Made by a program: the position numbers and the translations under genes. DNA of 64,000 nucleotides from positions 742,591 to 806,590 of the forward strand of contig MNCI01025456.1 of assembly GCA_015680685.1 (NCBI GenBank), given 5' to 3'. Numbering within the stretch: the first letter of the stretch is position 1; the number at the start of each line of letters is the position of its first letter. This stretch comes from Gnetum montanum. Lineage: Eukaryota > Streptophyta > Gnetopsida > Gnetales > Gnetaceae. The notes below the pieces were generated by a model. That model did not search any database and was not told the origin of the DNA. It was given only the letters and a program-made list of their open reading frames with translations. This document shows, in pieces, positions 22,935 to 34,699 of the stretch.

Positions 22935-24410
22935 CATATACTTTAAAATTATATTCATAATCAAAGGATAAATATCGGCCAAACTAGTGGTGAAACTATG
23001 AACAACTGTTGAAAAATTCATTCACATTTAAGTTTGAGGGTTAGTGTTAACTAATAATATGCTTACCAACCTCAACATCCATGTTTCTAGTTACTAGATG
23101 TATAACTGTGATGGTTTACATAACAATATAATTAACATAGTTGGCTACCTAATTAAGAGATGCTTGTTTGTGTGTGGTTGTGTCCCATGAATTTCATACC
23201 AATAAAACTAACACTCATGTTCATTCTGACAGTACAACATACATGAGATATGTTGATCTACTCTTCTTTTGGTGGTCTAAAAACTAGACAATGGAGAAGT
23301 ATTCTTGGCTGTGTTTATGTTTCAAGGATCAACCAAGCTTATGAACACTAGGACAAAGTGGAAGCCAAGGAACCTGAAGCAAGGATTCCAAAATGCATGG
23401 AGGCAAGGACTGGCCTAGTTAAAATCACCTTTCCTCAACCCCAGATTCAGCCCAGACATAAAAGCTTCATGGTGGATGTCTAGGTAGAGAAGAAGCAAAG
23501 TTCAAAAGTCAAGCTCTAGCCAGCACAAATGTTCCAATCTATGGATGTCCTAGGCCTAAGGATGGACATCCAAGCCAAAGTGTGGACATTCTACCAGAGT
23601 TGGACCAAATGACAAGGTGATCATCCCAACTGTTCTTAGAAATTCCATCCAATTGCCAACCCTTGCAGTGTAAACATCCAACCTTCAAATGGGATGTCCC
23701 AAGTAACCATTGGAGGAAATAAAAAACTCATTTCTAGCTGTTTCCTGAACTCTAGTTCTTCACGGGAAATTTTCTTGTGTGCAAGGATTATAAAAGAATG
23801 TGTTCATATCTTGATCCTCCAAGTAATCCAAATCAAAGAATATGTTCATATCTTGATCCTCTTTGAATTGAACATCCATCAAGGGTTTTCTTTGGCAGAG
23901 ATCATGCAAGAATTTGTAAGATTGTTGGGAGGTGCATCACCATTTCTACACCATTCTCCTAGGGTTTTGATTGTTATTGATCTGTGCATATTAATCAGAT
24001 CCATTACTCTCTCATTATTGTATCGTGCATGTTTGAATCTGAATCTAGCGCTTGTTATTCCATCCATTGTATTGCCCTAGTGTGTGCTTAACTTGTGTAC
24101 ATATGATTTCTAGAATCATCCATTCTACACTCTCACTCTTGTTGTAATCCTTGAAACTCTGCAGCGCATAGATTCTGATGATTTCTAGAATCATCCATTC
24201 TACACTCTCACTCTTGTTGTAATCCTTGAAACTCTGCAGCGCATAGATTCTGATTGTGGGGAGATTTACATTGCAACCCTAAGGGGTTTAAGTGTTTTTT
24301 CTAATTGCTTATACAATTTGTTCTTGACCTTGCAAGGTTCTTGGGAATGCTGCAGGATACCAAGCTTGCTGTTCACCCTATAGGGAGTGAGTGAGAATCT
24401 AACACAGTGG
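22935..24410 (+). mobile_element. LTR-like region with GGACATCC dyads and tandem duplications
   Basis: No gene. At 23470-23690 the words GGATGTC and GGACATCC recur. A TATA-like ATTATAAAAG lies near 23788. Two near-copies of TGTTCATATCTTGATCCTC lie at about 23800 and 23845, and an exact 75-bp tandem duplication at 24105-24254. The end CTAACACA followed by a TGGTAGCC word near 24410 looks like an LTR end plus primer-binding site, directly before the LINE fragment. The 5' boundary was not found, so the call is tentative. Confidence 0.35.
24105..24254. repeat. Exact 75-bp tandem duplication
   Basis: Units 24105-24179 and 24180-24254 are identical by eye. Each starts GATTTCTAGAATCATCC and ends GATTCTGAT. 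The absence of differences implies a recent event. Confidence 0.95.
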
Positions 24411-24419
24411 TAGCCTCAA

Positions 24420-25840
24420 CCATAGCTTTTAATTCAAGTTGCATTTTAAGGTGGCGAGCTTTACCACACACATCAGTGAGTTTATTCCATTCAAACATTT
24501 GTTCCATAGTTTTAGTTATTGCAATTACAGTTTTACTTTTGGTTATAACTCATTCATCGCACCTCCCCCATGGGGTTTCTGCTTCCACCTCTCCAGGGGG
24601 ACCCCAACATGCAAGATATGTGTTTCTTCATTCATTGGGAAAACAATGAGATCCTATTTGGGGGGCGTGTATTCTATCTCTGCTTATCTTGCCATTCCGC
24701 AAACTATGGAGATTATTCTGCCCACCATCACAGGACTCCAGGATGTAGTAGCAGTTTTCCAAGGGAACGTTCCCAAAATGCATAGTGGTCAAGTTTCCTA
24801 TTCATGGTTGCTGCCCCTCTGGCAAATGGTAGCTGAGCTAGTTCAACATTTTCCTGTGTTGTTTGGAAACATGTTAAAATTGTAGGGGGTCCACTTTGCT
24901 CTTTTGCACTGCCTTTAGCTTGGTAGGTCTGTTAACCTCCCAAGATTCTTTTTGGTTGTTCTCCAGCAGTGGTGCAAGGGTGACATTCTGGGCTGATCTT
25001 GGTGCTTTGGAGGGCAACTAGGTTGCTAGTGCCACTGCCACCCTTGGATCAGATGCCTGGTTGTTTCACCAAGGTCTATGCTAGGCGGCATATAGAGCAT
25101 GGGCCGAAATCTTCCTCTACTGCAAAGAATGCCTCCCATGAGAGGTTTTCTATATGTTCCACTTCATAGGAGATGGGGTTGATGCTGAACAAACCAGAGA
25201 AGTGGGAGGTGAAGCAGGAACATGGGCTATGTAAGCAACTCTCAAAGAGAGAATCAGCCTTCAGGAAATGAAGGAAAAGTTCAAGGTTGATCTAAGTAGG
25301 GTCTTCAAGGAGACGGAGCAGCAGATCAGGACTGAGGAGTGATCCTAGAAGGAGTGCAAGGAGTATGCACACAGGCTATAGAAGGAGCAAAGACATGAAA
25401 GGAGGTAAGAAGTGTGGTGGCCAAGGGAGATGCAAGAGGCTATCCAATCAAGCATCCTAGAGGAGTGCATCTATGAAGAGCTCAAGGATCAATTACAGAG
25501 GAAGGAGGAACATGAACAAAAGGAGAAGGAGTTGTTTATGCATGCAAAGGAATTTCTGGAAGAACAAAGCATGAAAGAGCACCAATGTAAAACTCTCGTC
25601 TCTAACGCCAAACTGTGGTTCAAAGTAGACATGTGCCTATACTCTATTATCAATATTGACAAGAATATGCCATGGGATAAGTTCAAAAAATACATCAAGT
25701 ATATGGTGTGCATGTTGCATCCTGACAAGATGTGACACTTGGCAAAGCACATGCAAGATCAGAACAAGGAAAAGTACAAGAGCTTCCACTAGGCTATGGC
25801 ATTTCTGGCCTCTACGGAGGAATGAGAAATTATGGACAAT
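24420..25840 (+). mobile_element. LINE 3' module (linker, coiled coil, J-like) in plus orientation
   Basis: This contains the ORF2 linker (LAIPQTMEIILPTI, then LLPLWQMVAELVQHF, then GVHFALLHCL), an acidic/basic coiled coil (MQEAIQSSILEECIYEEL, KEEHEQKEKELFMHAKEFL) and the best-preserved J-like domain. The last reads CLYSIINIDKN, PWDKFKKYIKYMV, CMLHPDK with HPDK at 25718-25729, then EKYKSFH, a TAG and AMAFLASTEE. The 107-codon open frame at 25412-25735 is part of this element and is not an independent gene: its frame is broken right after HPDK, and the linker homology extends 900 bases upstream. No clear A tail was seen, so the 3' end is uncertain. Confidence 0.8.
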
Positions 25841-26612
25841 TCATTTGCAGAACCCTAGCTTTCCCTGTATCAGTTGATTATATCGTTTTCCTAATGGCTG
25901 TTGTTTCTATCATTTTCCTAATGGTAGTTGATGAACGAGTATCCCTATGCCCAAACATACAAATCACTAGTGCGTATGCACAATGTAGTCAAATTCCCTG
26001 GACTACGTTTTACCTAAGTGGCCTATATTTTTAAATGTGAAAAATACGATTACTAGTCATTGTCTTCCCAATCAACACTTATGTTAATTTGTTGGTATGG
26101 TTAAGTGTAGTTGAGGTGTAAGATATTCATTTTTATAATTTTTATTATTTTGTGTGTCTAGCAAATGATTAAATAAAGGAAGGTTTAATATTTAAATTAA
26201 CTAAACTATCCTAAATGTGGAACATCTCTCCCTGCTTTCCTTACACATCCTAAACTTATAATAACACTGCTAGGTTACCAAGTGTCAACTCCTAGGCGTA
26301 CCAAATATCCACTACTGAAATTACCAAGTGTTAATATATTATGTTCAAAGTGGTCGTACTCACATTAATTAGAACTTATAATATTAAATGATTGATGATG
26401 AGAAACTAAATTGCATTTAAAGTAAATTACTGGAAAGTAGAGTTAAACTAATCCAAGTGCTACAATGGATAGAAGAAATCTTGATTTTATTGTCGTTCAT
26501 GCAACTATATCTAGATACATATTGCACTTGAATAAAATGCCATACAATCCATTTGATCTATGCTGCAAGCACTTGAAGGGAAAAGTTTACTAACTTCTAC
26601 AGAAAGAAACTA
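25841..26612. other. AT-rich intronic DNA
   Basis: No supported gene or repeat between the LINE 3' module and the LTR element. The open frame at 25732-26034 overlaps the end of the LINE module and continues into non-coding DNA. Confidence 0.5.
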
Positions 26613-26617
26613 CCAAG

Positions 26618-27198
26618 TGTAACAATGTTGCCCTGACGTTGTCTGGCACCCCAAGGAATTCACTAAGATCCAATGGATCTAGGGCAAAAGACCTGGGGAA
26701 TACACCTCTAACAAGCAAGCATCCCAAGAAAGAGTGCAAGCAGCAACACAACTTCTTATTATATGTATGGGAATGCACCTCAAGGAAGATAACTAACTCC
26801 AAACGAGGACCTTGCAAACAAGCACACAAACAACCTTGTAGACAACATCGGTGGAAAGGGAGACGATGCATCTACAAGGGATGGCACCTCACCCCCAAAA
26901 CCCTCACACTTTGGTACAAGGTGTGGCTTGGCACCACACCAAAACTATCCAGTCCTGGCTGCCTACATATCTAAGACCACCATAGAATTAGGGCCATGTA
27001 GTTCTCTATGTGAGGGTAGTATGAAGAGAACTTAGAAAGAGTTGCAACAGAAGGGTGTCCTGCTACTGACTTGGTACTACCAAGCCAGGATGGGTTTTCT
27101 AACACTTGAGAGCCACCCAAGGGTGACTCAGAGTGTTCCATGGCCCTTGAACCATGAGGAGAGCCCAGAAGAACCACCACCTTGGGACATCTCTCACA
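26618..27198 (-). repeat. 3' LTR of the non-autonomous element
   Basis: Left repeat, which is the 3' LTR on the minus strand. Its minus-strand termini are TGTGAGAGATG and CATTGTTACA, keeping TG...CA. Confidence 0.85.
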
Positions 27199-30100
27199 AT
27201 CTTTCCCCGCACAAAAGAAACGATGTCCTCGAAGCGAAGCTTAGGATGACTTCGAGAGTACACTTCAAGTATGGGTTTCGAACTCTGTCAACTCCGGGGA
27301 ATCCATCAACTCAACTAATGTTAGGCTTGAAGGAAGGTACCAACCCCAACACCTAATACATCCTTCCATCCAATGCCTTGCATGAAATGCAAAGGGCACA
27401 TGGAGGAATCCCAAACACTTTCCCAACTCTGTGACAAGTGGAAGTAGTCCAACCCAAAGGGCCAACGTCTCTAAGGTGTCCCCTAGATCTGTCCCTTCTT
27501 AGGTCTAGAGACTTATCTTCTTGCGTAGATCCATACCTATGCAAGAAGACATCTCTTCTTCCACAAGTCTAGCTGAGTTCCTTTGTGAATGGCATCTCAG
27601 CACCCATCAATTTTCTTGAATTTTTTTATCATCAATTTTGAGGGCTCACCAAGGCCACTACCCATGGTGATGGACTTGGGAATATAAAATCGAGAGGGAG
27701 AACATGCTCCAAAAGAGCCATGTCTCTGCAAGCAACTCACGCTTGCCAGAACTCCATGTTCTGCTGCTTGCATCCAGACCCATGGGGTCTCACCAGTGTA
27801 ACCATATAAGCACAGAATCCACATGTCTGTATCATGCACATTTTTTCCCATCATGTCTATTCGGGTTGGTATGAAGGGAGTCGAGTGTGTTCTCCCTTCA
27901 AAACAAGGTACAAGGGTAGATCTTTTGAGCTTGACCTTGCCATCCGCAAACACACTAGCATCGCAATCCTCATTTCACCATCCAACACTATTCCATTTCC
28001 ACAACAAGAGAGAAGATCCAAATTTTGTTTGGAAAACTTCTCCAAGAGGCTATCATAACATACAAACCCAAACTATCTTCAACAACCTTTGCAATTGTGC
28101 AACATCAAGAATGCCTACTTGAATGTTAAAACAAGTGGAGGATATGTTGGGAAGCCACCCCCAAGACAATCGTCCATACACAAGTCTCATGTCAACCATT
28201 ACCACATCATCGATTGCAACCATAATGTTCCGTTCATGGGAAAGGATCAATTGCACTTGCAACTTACAAGCTATCCTTCCCACTTCGAGATATGGGACAA
28301 ACACCATTTTTTGAACACTTGGTCCAAGGAAGCATGTAGAGTCACCTCTGAGGGCAACCACAATCATGAATTCTCCAAGGAACATCTAGGTTCCTAGAAT
28401 CTGAATTTTCCTGCAATGTCGAGAATAGCCGCAACTCCTGATTAACACCTTTCATTAGATTTTTGAACTCGAAGGAAGGATCCTCTTTGGAAGGTTTCTT
28501 CCATAGGCAAGTACAGCAGCCCAGCTGCACCTTACCCATGATACGTACCCAAGTAGTCCACATAGCCAACAGAATCGTATCATCAAACTATTACCAGCTG
28601 AGAGAAGACATGGATTTACAAGTCTCACCCACATTCGATTCCACCTTAAGAACAACTCGAGAAGCAAAAGAGTTCATCCCTTAAAAATTTTACAAAGAGG
28701 GATTTTTGTTTCATCTTGGGAGATATGGGTTTTTGTTTCATGAATCCCAGTCCAACCCGTTTACAACAATTGTGGTGCACAAGGCCACCCTACTGCCTAT
28801 TACCATTCAACCCAAACACCAAATGGAAGTCAATCAAGAACATTTTTCCCATACATACAAGGACTAGGTCCTCAAGATAGTTTTACAAAGAATGGGCTTC
28901 ACCAACATCAACAAACAACTCAAAACAATACATGACTCGTCCCCGTATGGTTTACAATAACAATGGTCTCCCAAAGAACCCCAACAAGGAAGTCTCTCTG
29001 GAGCCCCAAAAGCTGAGAGAGAGTACACAAGATCACGCCTTGCTTACAAGAGAGGAGATATAGACAATTAGGCTACATCAACAACACGGCCTCACAAGGG
29101 AGGTTCCATGAATTCCACCAGGGTAACAACATTCTGTCTCTGAAAACAAGTCCCAAGAGTTCACAATCATGGGAACATTGCTAGGAACAAGTCCCAAACA
29201 TCAATCGCTTCTAGATCCCATCTAGGGAACACTTGTCTTGATACAACCTGCATTATTATTTTAGGAACTAAAGAGGGCATCCATCGGAATGGAGAATGAC
29301 CCCTCATAGAATTAGAGAATCACCAAGTAATATAGTGCTTAGCCCTATTGTCACCAAGTAATATAGTGCTTAGGACACTAACATGAATTAACAATACACC
29401 AAAGAAATGGGACGATACATTGAGGAGAGACGGTGTGATACATCAATGTACACAAGGAATAGAGTACACGGAGGAGATTCGGTAAGACATCATAGCTTGC
29501 TAGGCACAATGAGTCCCAAGTCATGAAATCACACCATAGTCCACAAAAGCACCAATAAGTCCCAAGCCATGAGAGCGCATCATAGCCCTCAGAAGCACCA
29601 AAAGCCCCCAAGCATGAGAGCATAGGCTCAAGTGTTTTTGAGCACATCCAAGTCCACCATGCAAGGCCACCAAGAGAAGTCACAATTTCTATAACTATAA
29701 CATCATTTACTCAAGGATGGACCACCATCCCAATGTTTGCAAAACTACTCCACCATCACATCCAACCATGGAAGAGGGAGTCTAGGTGCCGATACCCAAA
29801 ACTCAACTCTACTCCACAACTAGACATCGCAGCATCACCTTGATTTGAATTTTAGTCTACCATTGCAATTCACATGGCCACCATGAACCACCCGCTATCA
29901 AGATCAACCACATCGAACCAATTTGTTTGTATTTCAGGCTACATACCACCATCGGTCACCTATGGATAAGATTTTTGCCAATCCAGGAACCCAAGAGGAA
30001 GTGTTCCCAAGACTTTTCCTATCTCAAGAATGTTCACCGAAGGACACACCATCAAGGCATGCCAATTTCACCAAGAACACAAGGCATCAGTTCAAGAGCA

Positions 30101-32550
30101 CCTTGGGCAAGAACATGCCCTCGCTTGCTCATTACAACATCATATCTCAACAAAGAGAATTTTCCATGGGGTTTTCAATAGAATTACACATCAAGGCACA
30201 AAGGCCACTTACAACATATCAGGAAGGCATTTCAAGAACAAGCACCAGGAAAACACCATACATCAAGCTTGACCTTGTCACAGGGTGTGGCATAGGCCTA
30301 CAACAAGGAGACAACTAACTCACATAGGGCAATAACATCTAGCACTTTTATGTGCATAAACTATCAAAACTAATAATATCACAAGGGTACATTTCACACA
30401 CCCTAGGATAGGAATACATTTAGTGAGCACAATACATGGTATTCGGGAATGCTACCCAGGCCTAGAAGGCTATAGGAAAAACTACCCAAGCCCATCCTAA
30501 GCTAAAGGTTTAGGACACCAGGAGCATACCAAGAAAGCATCATGCTGTTTTGAGAAAAACTTGTCTCTCACAGAATGTACATGATCATTTGTCACACTGC
30601 ATCCATTGCACAACTATCTCTACATGTACATGAAAAACCATCACACTGAACTCACTGCACAACTGCCATCGAACAAAAACGATTCGGGACACAAGCGCAA
30701 AGATCAAATAACGGAACACACCAACTAAGTATCCACCACCTACCACAATGGGACCTCAAGGCATTGGCCACTTCTGAGCCATTAGTATCCAGCATGCTCA
30801 AGCATACCATTTCATGCCATCTGCTAACCCAATATCTGTAGGGTCTAGGACATATCACTTTCCTCTGTTAGTGCTCACCCATCACAGAGAGGCAAACAAA
30901 TCATGATGTACCTGCTAATTCATCACAACCAAGGTACTGATAAATCCACGACCCAATGTTGGGATTCTGAGACCAAATACTCAATTCATGAAGGCCTCAA
31001 GAGCACACATCTTCCCCATAGACATAGTGCTCACAAAATCAACTGAGGTCACCACTGGCCACATCTTTGTACTTGTGTTGCCTGCAAAGACGGAGACAAA
31101 AGCTCAAAAATAGAGAAGTTAGCAAGAACATGATCAGCACATCAGGCTCATATACAACCATCAAGCATGATCATATAACAGAGAAATAGCACTCTCGCAA
31201 CATCATAACAAGCAAGACCTCAACAACACGCACAGAAATCAATCATGCAAAATATTGATGGGTCAATTAGATACACTCACACAAAAGAATTTATAATGAG
31301 GCACACCCAAAGAGAGCTAGAACACTCTCAAAATTCCAAGATTTACATACAACAAACATTCCCAACCACTGACACTAGTTCCAACCAAGATCAAGATCTC
31401 AACACATTCATAAGAGGCATGGGCAATAAAGAATCATTATCTCAACTCAAAAATACAGTGGAAGACCAAGGTCTAGCCAACAACAAGTCTCCATAAAACC
31501 AATTCTCGCTACAATGAGCAACATCAAGAGGGATGTGTCCACAAGAAAGACTCACATCAATAGAGGTGAGGTCTCCAAATCAAAGTGTCCAAAGAAATGT
31601 CACCAATCAAAGAAGCGATGCCACAAACCCAAGGGCAACACAACCAGCTCAAACAAGGGAGCACAACTCACAAAAGATCAGCAACAAGGGCAATCATGCC
31701 TCATGCACAAGAGGTTGTCAAAACAAGACAACAAACATTTGGCTTTGGGATGGCACAAATGGCCTCAAAATGCATCCTCAACAATCCCAACAACAAATCA
31801 TCACATCACGTAGAACACAAAGCCTTGTGTTACGAATGATAGACATGATGAAGGTAACACATGCAGAATTTGAAAACACAACCAAGAAGACACACATACA
31901 CAACTAGACAAACATACAATCACATGCACAAACGTACGAAGTCTACCAGCAATGGTCTTAATCCACCCAGAACAAGGCTCAGCAAAAGCACATGTCCGAA
32001 GGCCCTCCATCTCGAGGTACCTGGGAACCAACATGTCCCAATTTGTAATTCCCATATTCACTGTATCTAGGGTGAGTGGGAGTGCAAGGATATTGCATCC
32101 TACACAATTCAATCAATGCCATCTTGATACATGTCATCTGGGTGGAAACCGAAGTGAAGACTAGGTCAGATTCATCCCAAATGAATCACTGGAGACCAAA
32201 GATAAGAGCTCCTCAAGCAACAATGATTTATGAGTTGCCAATATAACTCTCCTCTACCATATCAAGTGAAACCACAACTGGTCCAACCACAAGTAAACAA
32301 GTGGAGAACAATACCACAACACAATCATATACATCCTCAAGGAGAACAACATACATCAGTTGCTCGAAATGTAACATCAATCCCCTCATGAAGAGTGTAA
32401 AAATATTACCATAAGGCAACTCTTCAAAGAATACATAAGGATATGATCCTAGATCACCTAGGTATCAATCTGAAGGGACCATTAATAGAACAACCTCAAT
32501 GGAGTAACACAACCAAAGAGCACATGCATATCGCAACAAGATTTCAAAAA
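27199..32550 (-). other. Internal region of the non-autonomous LTR element
   Basis: 5.35 kb without a recognisable retroviral-type domain on either strand. Short open frames exist on both strands (for example 27597-27953 minus and 29923-30318 plus) but none carries catalytic motifs such as YVDD, D-S/T-G, HHCC or DDE. Best described as LARD filler. Confidence 0.6.
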
Positions 32551-32563
32551 CGCTTTGATACCA
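32551..32563 (-). other. Primer-binding site (tRNA-Met type)
   Basis: TGGTATCAAAGCG on the minus strand, directly inside the 5' LTR. It is complementary to the 3' end of initiator tRNA-Met, the usual primer for plant LTR retrotransposons. Confidence 0.85.
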
Positions 32564-32565
32564 TC

Positions 32566-33147
32566 TTTAACAATGTTGCCCCAACGTTGTCCGGCACCCC
32601 AAGGAATTCACTAAGATCCAATGGATCTGGGGTGGAAGACCTGGGGAATACACCTCTAACAAGCAAGCATCCCAAGAAAGAGTGCAAGCAACAACACAAC
32701 TTCTTATTATATGTATGGGAAATGCACCTCAAGGAGGATAACTAGCTCCAAACGAGGACCTCACAAACAAGCACACAAACAACCTTGTAGACAACATCGG
32801 TGGAAGGGGAAACGATGCATCTACAAGGGATGGTGCCTCACCCCCAAAACCCTCATGCTCTGGTACAAGGTGTGGCTTGGCACCACACCAAAACTATCCA
32901 GTTCTAGCTACCTACATATCTACGACAACTGTAGAATCAGGGCCATGTAGTTCTCCACGTGAGGGTAGTATGAAGAAAACTTAGAGAGAGTTGCAACATG
33001 AGGATGTCCTGCTGCTAACTTGGTACCGCCATGCCAAGATGGGTTTTCTAACACTTGAGAGCCACCCAAGGGCACCTTAGAGTGTTCCATGGCCCCCAAA
33101 CCATGGGGAGAGCCCAGGAAAACCACCACCCTGGGACATCTCTCACA
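32566..33147 (-). repeat. 5' LTR of the non-autonomous element
   Basis: Right repeat, the 5' LTR on the minus strand. It begins TGTGAGAGATG; its last bases read TTGTTAAA instead of TTGTTACA, losing the terminal CA by mutation. The primer-binding site follows. Confidence 0.85.
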
Positions 33148-33419
33148 ACAAGAGTCTAGCTAAGGTAATGACTGAATGATACCATAAATGCAATAGATGT
33201 GTGCATTATGTAGGCAATGACTACATTAGCGTCAACACACATGCACCAACACATCCTAAGATGAGTCAACAGGGATGCATCAATGGGCATGCATCAACAC
33301 AATCACCTTATTGATGGTTTATCATACCTCCACAATTGACTCATTCTTGAGTGAACAAAAATGAGATAGAGTTTCTTACAAAATTTGGGGAAGTATGGAA
33401 CTTTATTAACTGGCTAACT

Positions 33420-34690
33420 CTTAGTGCCATATTGTATGGATTACAAAAAAGTAGTGCAAATTACAATCAAATTGAACATTTTAACAAAATTGATGGATAA
33501 TGAGGAGGATAACAAGAAGGAGATTCAACTCGCAGAATGTTCATTCGATGATATTCGGGGAGACAATAGTGATGGTAGAAGGAAGTGTGGCTTGCATATC
33601 CACAAGGAGATATAGGTTATTGGATATAATAACCATATGGGTCCAGTTGACAATAAGGGTATTGCTACATTGGTGGTAGCATCCCCCACAATTGTGGGTT
33701 TTGCCATTGATAATAATGGTCCTACGATTGAGATGGTGCTCCACCTGGATAATACTGTGGTTGGTGGAATTGATGTTGATAATTACCTTGTGGATAAGGC
33801 AATCTCTTGGGTGGTCACCTTTTCACAAACTTTGAATTTAAAGCATACACCCCAGATCCTTGTAAGTGTAGCAATACAGAACAACATCATTTAGAATGTT
33901 CATATTGGCATATGTCACATCCTTCTTTATCTATTTCAAAATCTACAACATCCTCAACTACTGCAGCTTTACTTTTTTGCTAATAATAGTTCTTGCATGT
34001 ATCTTCTCACCTCCTTATATTCCTATTTTGGTTCTCCTACTCCATTTTCTCCTCCACAATCTTTAGAGCAGTTTACAACTTCTCATCCAAGGAATCCCAC
34101 ATTTGTCCACCTTGGCCGATATTTCTATAACAAATTTTTGGATCAACAAGGTTTTCCTTCCACTTCATCCAATGGTCCTTCCTCCTCATGATCACAAAAA
34201 CATACCTCCTTTTTGAGAATGGAGGTGTATCTATTTTATTCTTCCCCACTTTCTCTCTTTTTAAGTTCTCCTTCTTCTTTGGCCACTTGATCAATGAGCC
34301 TTTGAATCTAATGGGCCCTCATCTCTAACAATCTCCCTTGGAAATAAACCCCAAGAGTCTCTCTGGTTTTGTTTATGAGCCCATTTATCATGTGGCGAAA
34401 TTGTTCCCTTTGAGAAAAATCATGACCTAGACATCAATGCAAAAGAGAGTTGTACCTGCCCAAGGCTACATCAAAGGATTCATGAGTGCCTTATTTCCAT
34501 CCTTAGATTTGTTTTCTCAAGTTGGACACCATGGAGTACGTTTGATACTTATCATTAAATAGCTCCAGCATTGTACTCCATTTGCGAATAGATTCCAGCT
34601 CCAGAGATCAATAATAACTTTCAGCTTCTTTGATAAGTGTCATGGGAAACAGTTTAAGTTTCTACCACTTATTTTCAATATTTTGCAAGG
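33420..34690 (-). pseudogene. Gypsy-type gag pseudogene
   Basis: On the minus strand from about 34690 the frame reads LSKEAESYY, LELESIRKWSTMLELFNDKY, then SFDVALGRYNSLLH-CLGHDFS, then FRHMINGLINKTRETLG. This is the retrotransposon gag (PF03732-like) pattern of capsid helices. A Lys/Glu-rich segment and unassigned sequence follow to about 33420. Stops (mostly TAG/TAA at Gln positions) interrupt it. The 5' end is cut by the plus-strand LINE that starts near 34700. No pol part remains. Confidence 0.65.
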
Positions 34691-34699
34691 CACGACACA

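Larger units (their letters stand above)
26618..33147 (-). mobile_element. Complete 6.5-kb non-autonomous LTR retrotransposon (LARD-like)
   Basis: Two direct repeats of about 580 bp (26618-27198 and 32566-33147) bracket 5.4 kb of internal DNA. Orientation is minus: a primer-binding site TGGTATCAAAGCG matching initiator tRNA-Met lies at 32563-32551 next to the right repeat, and a purine tract GGGGAAAGA abuts the left repeat. Flanking pentamers are CCAAG (26613-26617) and ACAAG (33148-33152), one mismatch apart. A hand count gives roughly 50 differences between the LTRs, about 9 percent, mostly transitions. No gag, protease, integrase, RT or RNase H was recognised in the internal part, so it must have been mobilised in trans. 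Confidence 0.85.

Noticed and set aside
25412-25735. 107-codon ORF with coiled coil and HPDK as an independent J-protein gene
   Set aside because: Linker homology upstream and six other copies show it is the 3' end of a LINE; the frame is broken just after HPDK.
29923-30318. Overlapping plus-strand ORFs in the LARD interior
   Set aside because: Antisense to the element, several overlapping frames open together, no motif.
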